Shown one piece after another: positions 53,677 through 64,000 of a stretch of 64,000 nucleotides of DNA. Source of the DNA: Allodiplogaster sudhausi (Eukaryota > Nematoda > Chromadorea > Rhabditida > Diplogasteridae); the NCBI GenBank assembly GCA_945643635.1, contig CALZFC010000030.1, positions 409,501-473,500 on the forward strand, read 5' to 3'. Within the stretch, counting starts at the first letter, position 1. Every line of letters begins with the position of its first letter. Made by a program: the position numbers and the translations under genes. A model generated the notes under the pieces. The model did not search any database and was not told where the DNA came from. It worked only from the letters and a program-made list of their open reading frames with translations.

Positions 53677-54866
53677 AATTTGAGTCAGGTTCCGCCACAA
53701 TTCATGTCGATTGGAAAACGAATGCGCCGACGTTGTGTACGCAGGCCATGGTCATGAAATTCGTATTTTATCAAGCATGTCATGCTCGTTCTGGCTTTAT
53801 AATAGTAGTAGGAACCTGGGAAGTATCACAGCCGTATTCTACGAAAAATTTGAGTCAGGTTCCGCCACAATTCATGTCGATTGGAAAAAGCATGCGCCGA
53901 CGTTGTGTTGGCAGGCCATGGTCATGACATTCGTATTTTATCAAGCATGTCATGCTCGTTCCGGCTTTATAATAGTATTAGGAACTCGGGAAGTATCACA
54001 GCCGTATTCTACGAAAAATTTGAGTCAGGTTCCGCCACAATTCATGTCGATTGGAAAAAGCATGCGCCGACGTTGTGTTGGCAGGCCATGGTCATGACAT
54101 TCGTATTTTATCAAGCATGTCATGCTCGTTCCGGCTTTATAATAGTATTAGGAACTCGGGAAGTATCACAGCCGTATTCTACGAAAAATTTGAGTCAGGT
54201 TCCGCCACAATTCATGTCGATTGGAAAACGTATGCGCCGACGTTGTGTAGGCAGGCCATGGTCATGAAATTCGTATTTTATCAAGCATGTCATGCTCGTT
54301 CTGGCTTTATAATAGTAGTAGGAACCTGGGAAGTATCACAGCCGTATTCTACGAAAAATTTGAGTCAGGTTCCGCCACAATTCATGTCGATTGGAAAACG
54401 TATGCGCCGACGTTGTGTACGCAGGCCATGGTCATGAAATTCGTATTTTATCAAGCATGTCATGCTCGTTCTGGCTTTATAATAGTAGTAGGAACCTGGG
54501 AAGTATCACAGCCGTATTCTACGAAAAATTTGAGTCAGGTTCCGCCACAATTCATGTCGATTGGAAAACGTATGCGCCGACGTTGTGTAGGCAGGCCATG
54601 GTCATGAAATTCGTATTTTATCAAGCATGTCATGCTCGTTCTGGCTTTATAATAGTATTAGGAACTCGGGAAGTATCACAGCCGTATTCTACGAAAAATT
54701 TGAGTCAGGTTCCGCCACAATTCATGTCGATTGGAAAAAGTATGCGCCGACGTTGTGTAGGCAGGCCATGGTCATGAAATTCGTATTTTATCAAGCATGT
54801 CATGCTCGTTCTGGCTTTATAATAGTAGTAGGAACCTGGGAAGTATCACAGCCGTATTCTACGAAA
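53677..54866 (+). repeat. 7-monomer higher-order repeat unit (1190 bp)
   Basis: The order is E-A-A-x-E'-y-z, with every monomer exactly 170 bp. The A-A-x-E'-y-z part has the same classes as the cassette at 22126-23134: ACGT in x, E' and y. A further A-A-x run starts at 54867, but the next monomer has GTAGG where E' would be expected. Confidence 0.75.
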
Positions 54867-57800
54867 AATTTGAGTCAGGTTCCGCCACAATTCATGTCGA
54901 TTGGAAAAAGCATGCGCCGACGTTGTGTTGGCAGGCCATGGTCATGACATTCGTATTTTATCAAGCATGTCATGCTCGTTCCGGCTTTATAATAGTATTA
55001 GGAACCGGGAAGTATCACAGCCGTATTCTACGAAAAATTTGAGTCAGGTTCCGCCACAATTCATGTCGATTGGAAAAAGCATGCGCCGACGTTGTGTTGG
55101 CAGGCCATGGTCATGACATTCGTATTTTATCAAGCATGTCATGCTCGTTCCGGCTTTATAATAGTATTAGGAACTCGGGAAGTATCACAGCCGTATTCTA
55201 CGAAAAATTTGAGTCAGGTTCCGCCACAATTCATGTCGATTGGAAAACGTATGCGCCGACGTTGTGTAGGCAGGCCATGGTCATGAAATTCGTATTTTAT
55301 CAAGCATGTCATGCTCGTTCTGGCTTTATAATAGTAGTAGGAACCTGGGAAGTATCACAGCCGTATTCTACGAAAAATTTGAGTCAGGTTCCGCCACAAT
55401 TCATGTCGATTGGAAAAACGTATGCGCCGACGTTGTGTAGGCAGGCCATGGTCATGAAATTCGTATTTTATCAAGCATGTCATGCTCGTTCTGGCTTTAT
55501 AATAGTAGTAGGAACCTGGGAAGTATCACAGCCGTATTCTACGAAAAATTTGAGTCAGGTTCCGCCACAATTCATGTCGATTGGAAAAGTATGCGCCGAC
55601 GTTGTGTAGGCAGGCCATGGTCATGAATTCGTATTTTATCAAGCATGTCATGCTCGTTCTGGCTTTATAATAGTAGTAGGAACTCGGAAGTATCACAGCC
55701 GTATTCTACGAAAAATTTGAGTCAGGTTCCGCCACAATTCATGTCGATTGGAAAAAGTATGCGCCGACGTTGTGTTGGCAGGCCATGGTCATGAAATTCG
55801 TATTTTATCAAGCATGTCATGCTCGTTCTGGCTTTATAATAGTAGTAGGAACCTGGGAAGTATCACAGCCGTATTCTACGAAAAATTTGAGTCAGGTTCC
55901 GCCACAATTCATGTCGATTGGAAAAAGCATGCGCCGACGTTGTGTTGGCAGGCCATGGTCATGACATTCGTATTTTATCAAGCATGTCATGCTCGTTCCG
56001 GCTTTATAATAGTATTAGGAACTCGGGAAGTATCACAGCCGTATTCTACGAAAAATTTGAGTCAGGTTCCGCCACAATTCATGTCGATTGGAAAAAGTAT
56101 GCGCCGACGTTGTGTTGGCAGGCCATGGTCATGAAATTCGTATTTTATCAAGCATGTCATGCTCGTTCCGGCTTTATAATAGTATTAGGAACTCGGAAAG
56201 TATCACAGCCGTATTCTACGAAAAATTTGAGTCAGGTTCCGCCACAATTCATGTCGATTGGAAAAAGCATGCGCCGACGTTGTGTTGGCAGGCCATGGTC
56301 ATGACATTCGTATTTTATCAAGCATGTCATGCTCGTTCTGGCTTTATAATAGTAGTAGGAACCTGGGAAGTATCACAGCCGTATTCTACGAAAAATTTGA
56401 GTCAGGTTCCGCCACAATTCATGTCGATTGGAAAAAGTATGCGCCGACGTTGTGTTGGCAGGCCATGGTCATGACATTCGTATTTTATCAAGCATGTCAT
56501 GCTCGTTCCGGCTTTATAATAGTATTAGGAACTCGGAAGTATCACAGCCGTATTCTACGAAAAATTTGAGTCAGGTTCCGCCACAATTCATGTCGATTGG
56601 AAAAAGTATGCGCCGACGTTGTGTTGGCAGGCCATGGTCATGAAATTCGTATTTTATCAAGCATGTCATGCTCGTTCCGGCTTTATAATAGTATTAGGAA
56701 CTCGGAAGTATCACAGCCGTATTCTACGAAAAATTTGAGTCAGGTTCCGCCACAATTCATGTCGATTGGAAAACGTATGCGCCGACGTTGTGTAGGCAGG
56801 CCATGGTCATGAAATTCGTATTTTATCAAGCATGTCATGCTCGTTCTGGCTTTATAATAGTAGTAGGAACCTGGGAAGTATCACAGCCGTATTCTACGAA
56901 AAATTTGAGTCAGGTTCCGCCACAATTCATGTCGATTGGAAAAAGCATGCGCCGACGTTGTGTTGGCAGGCCATGGTCATGACATTCGTATTTTATCAAG
57001 CATGTCATGCTCGTTCCGGCTTTATAATAGTATTAGGACCTCGGGAAGTATCACAGCCGTATTCTACGAAAAATTTGAGTCAGGTTCCGCCACAATTCAT
57101 GTCGATTGGAAAAAGTATGCGCCGACGTTGTGTTGGCAGGCCATGGTCATGACATTCGTATTTTATCAAGCATGTCATGCTCGTTCCGGCTTTATAATAG
57201 TAGTAGGAACCGGGAAGTATCACAGCCGTATTCTACGAAAAATTTGAGTCAGGTTCCGCCACAATTCATGTCGATTGGAAAAAGCATGCGCCGACGTTGT
57301 GTTGGCAGGCCATGGTCATGACATTCGTATTTTATCAAGCATGTCATGCTCGTTCCGGCTTTATAATAGTAGTAGGAACCTGGAAGTATCACAGCCGTAT
57401 TCTACGAAAAATTTGAGTCAGGTTCCGCCACAATTCATGTCGATTGGAAAAAGTATGCGCCGACGTTGTGTTGGCAGGCCATGGTCATGAAATTCGTATT
57501 TTATCAAGCATGTCATGCTCGTTCCGGCTTTATAATAGTATAGGAACTCGGAAGTATCACAGCCGTATTCTACGAAAAATTTGAGTCAGGTTCCGCCACA
57601 ATTCATGTCGATTGGAAAAAGCATGCGCCGACGTTGTGTTGGCAGGCCATGGTCATGACATTCGTATTTTATCAAGCATGTCATGCTCGTTCCGGCTTTA
57701 TAATAGTATTAGGACCTCGGAAGTATCACAGCCGTATTCTACGAAAAATTTGAGTCAGGTTCCGCCACAATTCATGTCGATTGGAAAAAGCATGCGCCGA

Positions 57801-57916
57801 CGTTGTGTTGGCAGGCCATGGTCATGACATTCGTATTTTATCAAGCATGTCATGCTCGTTCCGGCTTTATAATAGTAGTAGGAACTCTGGAAGTATCACA
57901 GCCGTATTCTACGAAA

Positions 57917-58083
57917 AATTTGAGTCAGGTTCCGCCACAATTCATGTCGATTGGAAAAAGTGCGCCGACGTTGTGTTGGCAGGCCATGGTCATGAAATTC
58001 GTATTTTATCAAGCATGTCATGCTCGTTCCGGCTTTATAATAGTAGTAGGAACTGGGAAGTATCACAGCCGTATTCTACGAAA
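57917..58083 (+). repeat. 167-bp monomer with two small deletions
   Basis: GGAAAAAGTATGCGCC is shortened to GGAAAAAGTGCGCC near 57953-57966, a loss of AT or TA. A second, one-base loss gives AACTGGGAAG at the 139-144 hotspot. Confidence 0.85.
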
Positions 58084-61000
58084 AATTTGAGTCAGGTTCC
58101 GCCACAATTCATGTCGATTGGAAAAAGCATGCGCCGACGTTGTGTTGGCAGGCCATGGTCATGACATTCGTATTTTATCAAGCATGTCATGCTCGTTCTG
58201 GCTTTATAATAGTAGTAGGAACCTGGGAAGTATCACAGCCGTATTCTACGAAAAATTTGAGTCAGGTTCCGCCACAATTCATGTCGATTGGAAAAAGTAT
58301 GCGCCGACGTTGTGTTGGCAGGCCATGGTCATGACATTCGTATTTTATCAAGCATGTCATGCTCGTTCCGGCTTTATAATAGTATTAGGAACTCGGGAAG
58401 TATCACAGCCGTATTCTACGAAAAATTTGAGTCAGGTTCCGCCACAATTCATGTCGATTGGAAAACGTATGCGCCGACGTTGTGTAGGCAGGCCATGGTC
58501 ATGAAATTCGTATTTTATCAAGCATGTCATGCTCGTTCTGGCTTTATAATAGTAGTAGGAACCTGGGAAGTATCACAGCCGTATTCTACGAAAAATTTGA
58601 GTCAGGTTCCGCCACAATTCATGTCGATTGGAAAAAGCATGCGCCGACGTTGTGTTGGCAGGCCATGGTCATGAAATTCGTATTTTATCAAGCATGTCAT
58701 GCTCGTTCCGGCTTTATAATAGTATTAGGACCTCGGAAGTATCACAGCCGTATTCTACGAAAAATTTGAGTCAGGTTCCGCCACAATTCATGTCGATTGG
58801 AAAAAGCATGCGCCGACGTTGTGTTGGCAGGCCATGGTCATGACATTCGTATTTTATCAAGCATGTCATGCTCGTTCCGGCTTTATAATAGTATTAGGAC
58901 CTCGGGAAGTATCACAGCCGTATTCTACGAAAAATTTGAGTCAGGTTCCGCCACAATTCATGTCGATTGGAAAAAGCATGCGCCGACGTTGTGTTGGCAG
59001 GCCATGGTCATGACATTCGTATTTTATCAAGCATGTCATGCTCGTTCCGGCTTTATAATAGTATTAGGAACTCGGGAAGTATCACAGCCGTATTCTACGA
59101 AAAATTTGAGTCAGGTTCCGCCACAATTCATGTCGATTGGAAAACGTATGCGCCGACGTTGTGTTGGCAGGCCATGGTCATGAAATTCGTATTTTATCAA
59201 GCATGTCATGCTCGTTCCGGCTTTATAATAGTATTAGGAACTCGGGAAGTATCACAGCCGTATTCTACGAAAAATTTGAGTCAGGTTCCGCCACAATTCA
59301 TGTCGATTGGAAAACGTATGCGCCGACGTTGTGTAGGCAGGCCATGGTCATGAAATTCGTATTTTATCAAGCATGTCATGCTCGTTCTGGCTTTATAATA
59401 GTAGTAGGAACCTGGGAAGTATCACAGCCGTATTCTACGAAAAATTTGAGTCAGGTTCCGCCACAATTCATGTCGATTGAAAAACGTATGCGCCGACGTT
59501 GTGTACGCAGGCCATGGTCATGAAATTCGTATTTTATCAAGCATGTCATGCTCGTTCTGGCTTTATAATAGTAGTAGGAACCTGGGAAGTATCACAGCCG
59601 TATTCTACGAAAAATTTGAGTCAGGTTCCGCCACAATTCATGTCGATTGGAAAAAGATGCGCCGACGTTGTGTTGGCAGGCCATGGTCATGAAATTCGTA
59701 TTTTATCAAGCATGTCATGCTCGTTCTGGCTTTATAATAGTAGTAGGAACCTGGGAAGTATCACAGCCGTATTCTACGAAAAATTTGAGTCAGGTTCCGC
59801 CACAATTCATGTCGATTGGAAAAAGCATGCGCCGACGTTGTGTTGGCAGGCCATGGTCATGACATTCGTATTTTATCAAGCATGTCATGCTCGTTCCGGC
59901 TTTATAATAGTATAGGAACTCGGGAAGTATCACAGCCGTATTCTACGAAAAATTTGAGTCAGGTTCCGCCACAATTCATGTCGATTGGAAAAAGTATGCG
60001 CCGACGTTGTGTTGGCAGGCCATGGTCATGAATTCGTATTTTATCAAGCATGTCATGCTCGTTCCGGCTTTATAATAGTATTAGGAACTCGGAAAGTATC
60101 ACAGCCGTATTCTACGAAAAATTTGAGTCAGGTTCCGCCACAATTCATGTCGATTGGAAAAAGTATGCGCCGACGTTGTGTTGGCAGGCCATGGTCATGA
60201 AATTCGTATTTTATCAAGCATGTCATGCTCGTTCCGGCTTTATAATAGTATTAGGAACTCGGAAGTATCACAGCCGTATTCTACGAAAAATTTGAGTCAG
60301 GTTCCGCCACAATTCATGTCGATTGGAAAAAGCATGCGCCGACGTTGTGTTGGCAGGCCATGGTCATGACATTCGTATTTTATCAAGCATGTCATGCTCG
60401 TTCCGGCTTTATAATAGTATAGGAACCTCGGAAGTATCACAGCCGTATTCTACGAAAAATTTGAGTCAGGTTCCGCCACAATTCATGTCGATTGGAAAAA
60501 GCATGCGCCGACGTTGTGTTGGCAGGCCATGGTCATGACATTCGTATTTTATCAAGCATGTCATGCTCGTTCTGGCTTTATAATAGTAGTAGGAACCTGG
60601 GAAGTATCACAGCCGTATTCTACGAAAAATTTGAGTCAGGTTCCGCCACAATTCATGTCGATTGGAAAAAGTATGCGCCGACGTTGTGTTGGCAGGCCAT
60701 GGTCATGACATTCGTATTTTATCAAGCATGTCATGCTCGTTCCGGCTTTATAATAGTATTAGGAACTCGGAAGTATCACAGCCGTATTCTACGAAAAATT
60801 TGAGTCAGGTTCCGCCACAATTCATGTCGATTGGAAAAAGATGCGCCGACGTTGTGTTGGCAGGCCATGGTCATGAAATTCGTATTTTATCAAGCATGTC
60901 ATGCTCGTTCCGGCTTTATAATAGTATTAGGAACTCGGGAAGTATCACAGCCGTATTCTACGAAAAATTTGAGTCAGGTTCCGCCACAATTCATGTCGAT

Positions 61001-63845
61001 TGGAAAAAGCATGCGCCGACGTTGTGTTGGCAGGCCATGGTCATGACATTCGTATTTTATCAAGCATGTCATGCTCGTTCTGGCTTTATAATAGTAGTAG
61101 GAACCTGGGAAGTATCACAGCCGTATTCTACGAAAAATTTGAGTCAGGTTCCGCCACAATTCATGTCGATTGGAAAAAGATGCGCCGACGTTGTGTTGGC
61201 AGGCCATGGTCATGAAATTCGTATTTTATCAAGCATGTCATGCTCGTTCCGGCTTTATAATAGTATTAGGACCTCGGAAGTATCACAGCCGTATTCTACG
61301 AAAAATTTGAGTCAGGTTCCGCCACAATTCATGTCGATTGGAAAAAGTATGCGCCGACGTTGTGTTGGCAGGCCATGGTCATGACATTCGTATTTTATCA
61401 AGCATGTCATGCTCGTTCTGGCTTTATAATAGTAGTAGGAACCTGGGAAGTATCACAGCCGTATTCTACGAAAAATTTGAGTCAGGTTCCGCCACAATTC
61501 ATGTCGATTGGAAAAAGCATGCGCCGACGTTGTGTTGGCAGGCCATGGTCATGACATTCGTATTTTATCAAGCATGTCATGCTCGTTCCGGCTTTATAAT
61601 AGTATTAGGAACTCGGAAGTATCACAGCCGTATTCTACGAAAAATTTGAGTCAGGTTCCGCCACAATTCATGTCGATTGGAAAAAGTATGCGCCGACGTT
61701 GTGTTGGCAGGCCATGGTCATGACATTCGTATTTTATCAAGCATGTCATGCTCGTTCCGGCTTTATAATAGTATTAGGAACTCTGGAAGTATCACAGCCG
61801 TATTCTACGAAAAATTTGAGTCAGGTTCCGCCACAATTCATGTCGATTGGAAAAAGTATGCGCCGACGTTGTGTTGGCAGGCCATGGTCATGAAATTCGT
61901 ATTTTATCAAGCATGTCATGCTCGTTCCGGCTTTATAATAGTAGTAGGACCTGGGAAGTATCACAGCCGTATTCTACGAAAAATTTGAGTCAGGTTCCGC
62001 CACAATTCATGTCGATTGGAAAAAGCATGCGCCGACGTTGTGTTGGCAGGCCATGGTCATGACATTCGTATTTTATCAAGCATGTCATGCTCGTTCCGGC
62101 TTTATAATAGTATTAGGACCTCGGAAGTATCACAGCCGTATTCTACGAAAAATTTGAGTCAGGTTCCGCCACAATTCATGTCGATTGGAAAAAGTATGCG
62201 CCGACGTTGTGTTGGCAGGCCATGGTCATGAAATTCGTATTTTATCAAGCATGTCATGCTCGTTCCGGCTTTATAATAGTATTAGGAACTCGGGAAGTAT
62301 CACAGCCGTATTCTACGAAAAATTTGAGTCAGGTTCCGCCACAATTCATGTCGATTGGAAAAGCATGCGCCGACGTTGTGTTGGCAGGCCATGGTCATGA
62401 CATTCGTATTTTATCAAGCATGTCATGCTCGTTCCGGCTTTATAATAGTATTAGGAACTCGGGAAGTATCACAGCCGTATTCTACGAAAAATTTGAGTCA
62501 GGTTCCGCCACAATTCATGTCGATTGGAAAAAGGATGCGCCGACGTTGTGTTGGCAGGCCATGGTCATGAAATTCGTATTTTATCAAGCATGTCATGCTC
62601 GTTCCGGCTTTATAATAGTATTAGGAACTCGGAAGTATCACAGCCGTATTCTACGAAAAATTTGAGTCAGGTTCCGCCACAATTCATGTCGATTGGAAAA
62701 AGCATGCGCCGACGTTGTGTTGGCAGGCCATGGTCATGACATTCGTATTTTATCAAGCATGTCATGCTCGTTCCGGCTTTATAATAGTAGTAGGACCTCG
62801 GGAAGTATCACAGCCGTATTCTACGAAAAATTTGAGTCAGGTTCCGCCACAATTCATGTCGATTGGAAAAAGTATGCGCCGACGTTGTGTTGGCAGGCCA
62901 TGGTCATGAATTCGTATTTTATCAAGCATGTCATGCTCGTTCTGGCTTTATAATAGTAGTAGGAACCTGGGAAGTATCACAGCCGTATTCTACGAAAAAT
63001 TTGAGTCAGGTTCCGCCACAATTCATGTCGATTGGAAAAAGATGCGCCGACGTTGTGTTGGCAGGCCATGGTCATGACATTCGTATTTTATCAAGCATGT
63101 CATGCTCGTTCCGGCTTTATAATAGTATTAGGAACTCGGGAAGTATCACAGCCGTATTCTACGAAAAATTTGAGTCAGGTTCCGCCACAATTCATGTCGA
63201 TTGGAAAACGTATGCGCCGACGTTGTGTAGGCAGGCCATGGTCATGAAATTCGTATTTTATCAAGCATGTCATGCTCGTTCTGGCTTTATAATAGTAGTA
63301 GGAACCTGGGAAGTATCACAGCCGTATTCTACGAAAAATTTGAGTCAGGTTCCGCCACAATTCATGTCGATTGGAAAAAGCATGCGCCGACGTTGTGTTG
63401 GCAGGCCATGGTCATGACATTCGTATTTTATCAAGCATGTCATGCTCGTTCCGGCTTTATAATAGTATTAGGACCTCGGGAAGTATCACAGCCGTATTCT
63501 ACGAAAAATTTGAGTCAGGTTCCGCCACAATTCATGTCGATTGGAAAAAGCATGCGCCGACGTTGTGTTGGCAGGCCATGGTCATGACATTCGTATTTTA
63601 TCAAGCATGTCATGCTCGTTCCGGCTTTATAATAGTATTAGGACCTCGGGAAGTATCACAGCCGTATTCTACGAAAAATTTGAGTCAGGTTCCGCCACAA
63701 TTCATGTCGATTGGAAAAAGCATGCGCCGACGTTGTGTTGGCAGGCCATGGTCATGACATTCGTATTTTATCAAGCATGTCATGCTCGTTCCGGCTTTAT
63801 AATAGTATTAGGAACTGGGAAGTATCACAGCCGTATTCTACGAAA

Positions 63846-64000
63846 AATTTGAGTCAGGTTCCGCCACAATTCATGTCGATTGGAAAAAGCATGCGCCGAC
63901 GTTGTGTTGGCAGGCCATGGTCATGACATTCGTATTTTATCAAGCATGTCATGCTCGTTCTGGCTTTATAATAGTAGTAGGAACCTGGGAAGTATCACAG
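63846..64000 (+). repeat. Last, incomplete monomer (155 of 170 bases)
   Basis: A class A copy with AC at 81-82, T at 116 and CCTGGG is cut by the window edge after monomer base 155. The array clearly continues downstream, so neither array border is in the window. Confidence 0.95.

Larger units (their letters stand above)
44682..55713 (+). repeat. E-rich domain with 6- and 7-monomer higher-order repeats
   Basis: GTACG monomers are frequent again, near 44742, 45421, 45930, 46608, 46946, 50002, 50511, 51018, 51528, 52207, 53227, 53737 and 54417. Spacings fall near 340, 510, 680 and 1020. The underlying unit is E-A-A-x-E'-y-z (7 monomers) or A-A-x-E'-y-z (6 monomers). Here x has CCTGGG, E' is the second GTACG copy, y has CTCGGG and z has CCTGGG. 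The stretch from about 47.4 to 49.4 kb breaks the pattern. Confidence 0.7.
1..64000 (+). repeat. 170-bp tandem satellite array, about 376 copies, fills the window
   Basis: The sequence returns to the same text every 170 bases from the first base to the last, always in the same orientation, with no spacer or foreign insertion. Most monomers are exactly 170 bp; common lengths are 168-171 because of one-base indels, and a few carry larger changes. Differences between copies are concentrated at about a dozen diagnostic sites, so neighbouring copies are usually well over 90% identical. Monomer length near one nucleosome plus linker, strict head-to-tail order and higher-order structure are typical of centromeric or pericentromeric satellites; that role is inferred. 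The family and species are not recognised. There is no gene in any part of the window, so this entry also covers every long gene-free stretch. Confidence 0.98.
55714..64000 (+). repeat. Right domain with private GGACC variant and contracted monomers
   Basis: GTTGG with C at 116 and T at 132 dominates. From 57039 onward an A to C change at base 138 (AGGACC instead of AGGAAC) appears repeatedly, near 57039, 57713, 58730, 58898, 61271, 61948, 62117, 62793, 63472 and 63642. I do not see it further left. Many copies have lost one G or C at 139-144, giving 169-bp monomers. GTACG appears only near 59503. Confidence 0.65.

Noticed and set aside
1..64000. Hundreds of plus-strand open reading frames of about 64-354 codons with near-identical products
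   Set aside because: Because 170 is not a multiple of 3, the frame shifts every monomer and the same text is read in all three phases. Stops fall only at TGA (5-7), TGA (79-81) and TAA-TAG-TAG-TAG (124-135), so about 128 codons are open by chance in every copy. Many starts are TTG, and the longer ones arise only where an indel shifts frame past a stop. No gene is supported.
1..64000. CRISPR array
   Set aside because: The repeats are contiguous 170-bp units with no unique spacers and no cas genes.
1..64000. Human-type alpha satellite because of similar monomer length
   Set aside because: Only the length is similar. I see no alignment to the alpha satellite consensus beyond the CENP-B-like motif, and CpG and GC content are unlike it.
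1..64000. rRNA, tRNA, telomeric repeat or transposon sequence between monomers
   Set aside because: Following the array from end to end I find no interruption; every stretch is monomer text or a small indel of it.

Overview
The whole 64 kb window is one uninterrupted, head-to-tail tandem satellite array. The repeat unit is 170 bp and there are about 376 copies, all in the same orientation. The array runs off both ends of the window: it begins at the phase chosen here as monomer base 1 and ends at base 155 of a last, incomplete monomer. I find no gene, RNA gene, transposable element, CRISPR array or single-copy sequence anywhere. The open reading frames that can be translated are by-products of a stop-poor repeat and are not annotated as genes.

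A nucleosome-sized monomer (about 170 bp), single orientation, high homogeneity, nested higher-order repeats (HORs) and lack of transposon insertions together suggest a eukaryotic centromeric or pericentromeric satellite. The species cannot be identified from the sequence, and I do not recognise the monomer as a named family. One common monomer is about 43% GC with 9 CpGs, and CpG is not depleted. That argues mildly against an old, heavily methylated vertebrate or plant array and fits many invertebrates, or a very young array.

Layout. Monomers differ at a limited set of diagnostic sites, mainly bases 43, 45, 63-64, 69, 81-82, 104, 116, 132 and 138-142. I use these class names: A (AAGC at 42-45), B (AAGG), C (ACGT with GTAGG at 61-65), D (AAGT) and E (GTACG at 61-65). 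(1) 1-8198: left domain with tightly linked alleles, private variants, an ABCD 4-mer and an 11-monomer HOR of about 1868 bp. (2) 8199-22125: mosaic domain with an 8-monomer cassette present three times. (3) 22126-23134: a 6-monomer cassette that reappears at 53.7 kb. (4) 23135-44681: shuffled domain rich in recombinant monomers. (5) 44682-55713: 6- and 7-monomer HORs differing by presence of one E monomer. (6) 55714-64000: right domain with its own private variant and many one-base contractions.

The most interesting signal within the monomer lies in its most conserved part, around the monomer junction. On the minus strand there is a 17-bp motif matching 8 of the 9 core bases of the mammalian CENP-B box (monomer bases 154-170). 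Close to it, at bases 5-11 of the next monomer, is a perfect TGAGTCA bZIP-type palindrome. The rest of the monomer is strikingly rich in CATG and in short dyads. Whether these are bound by any protein is inference; the sequence alone cannot show it.
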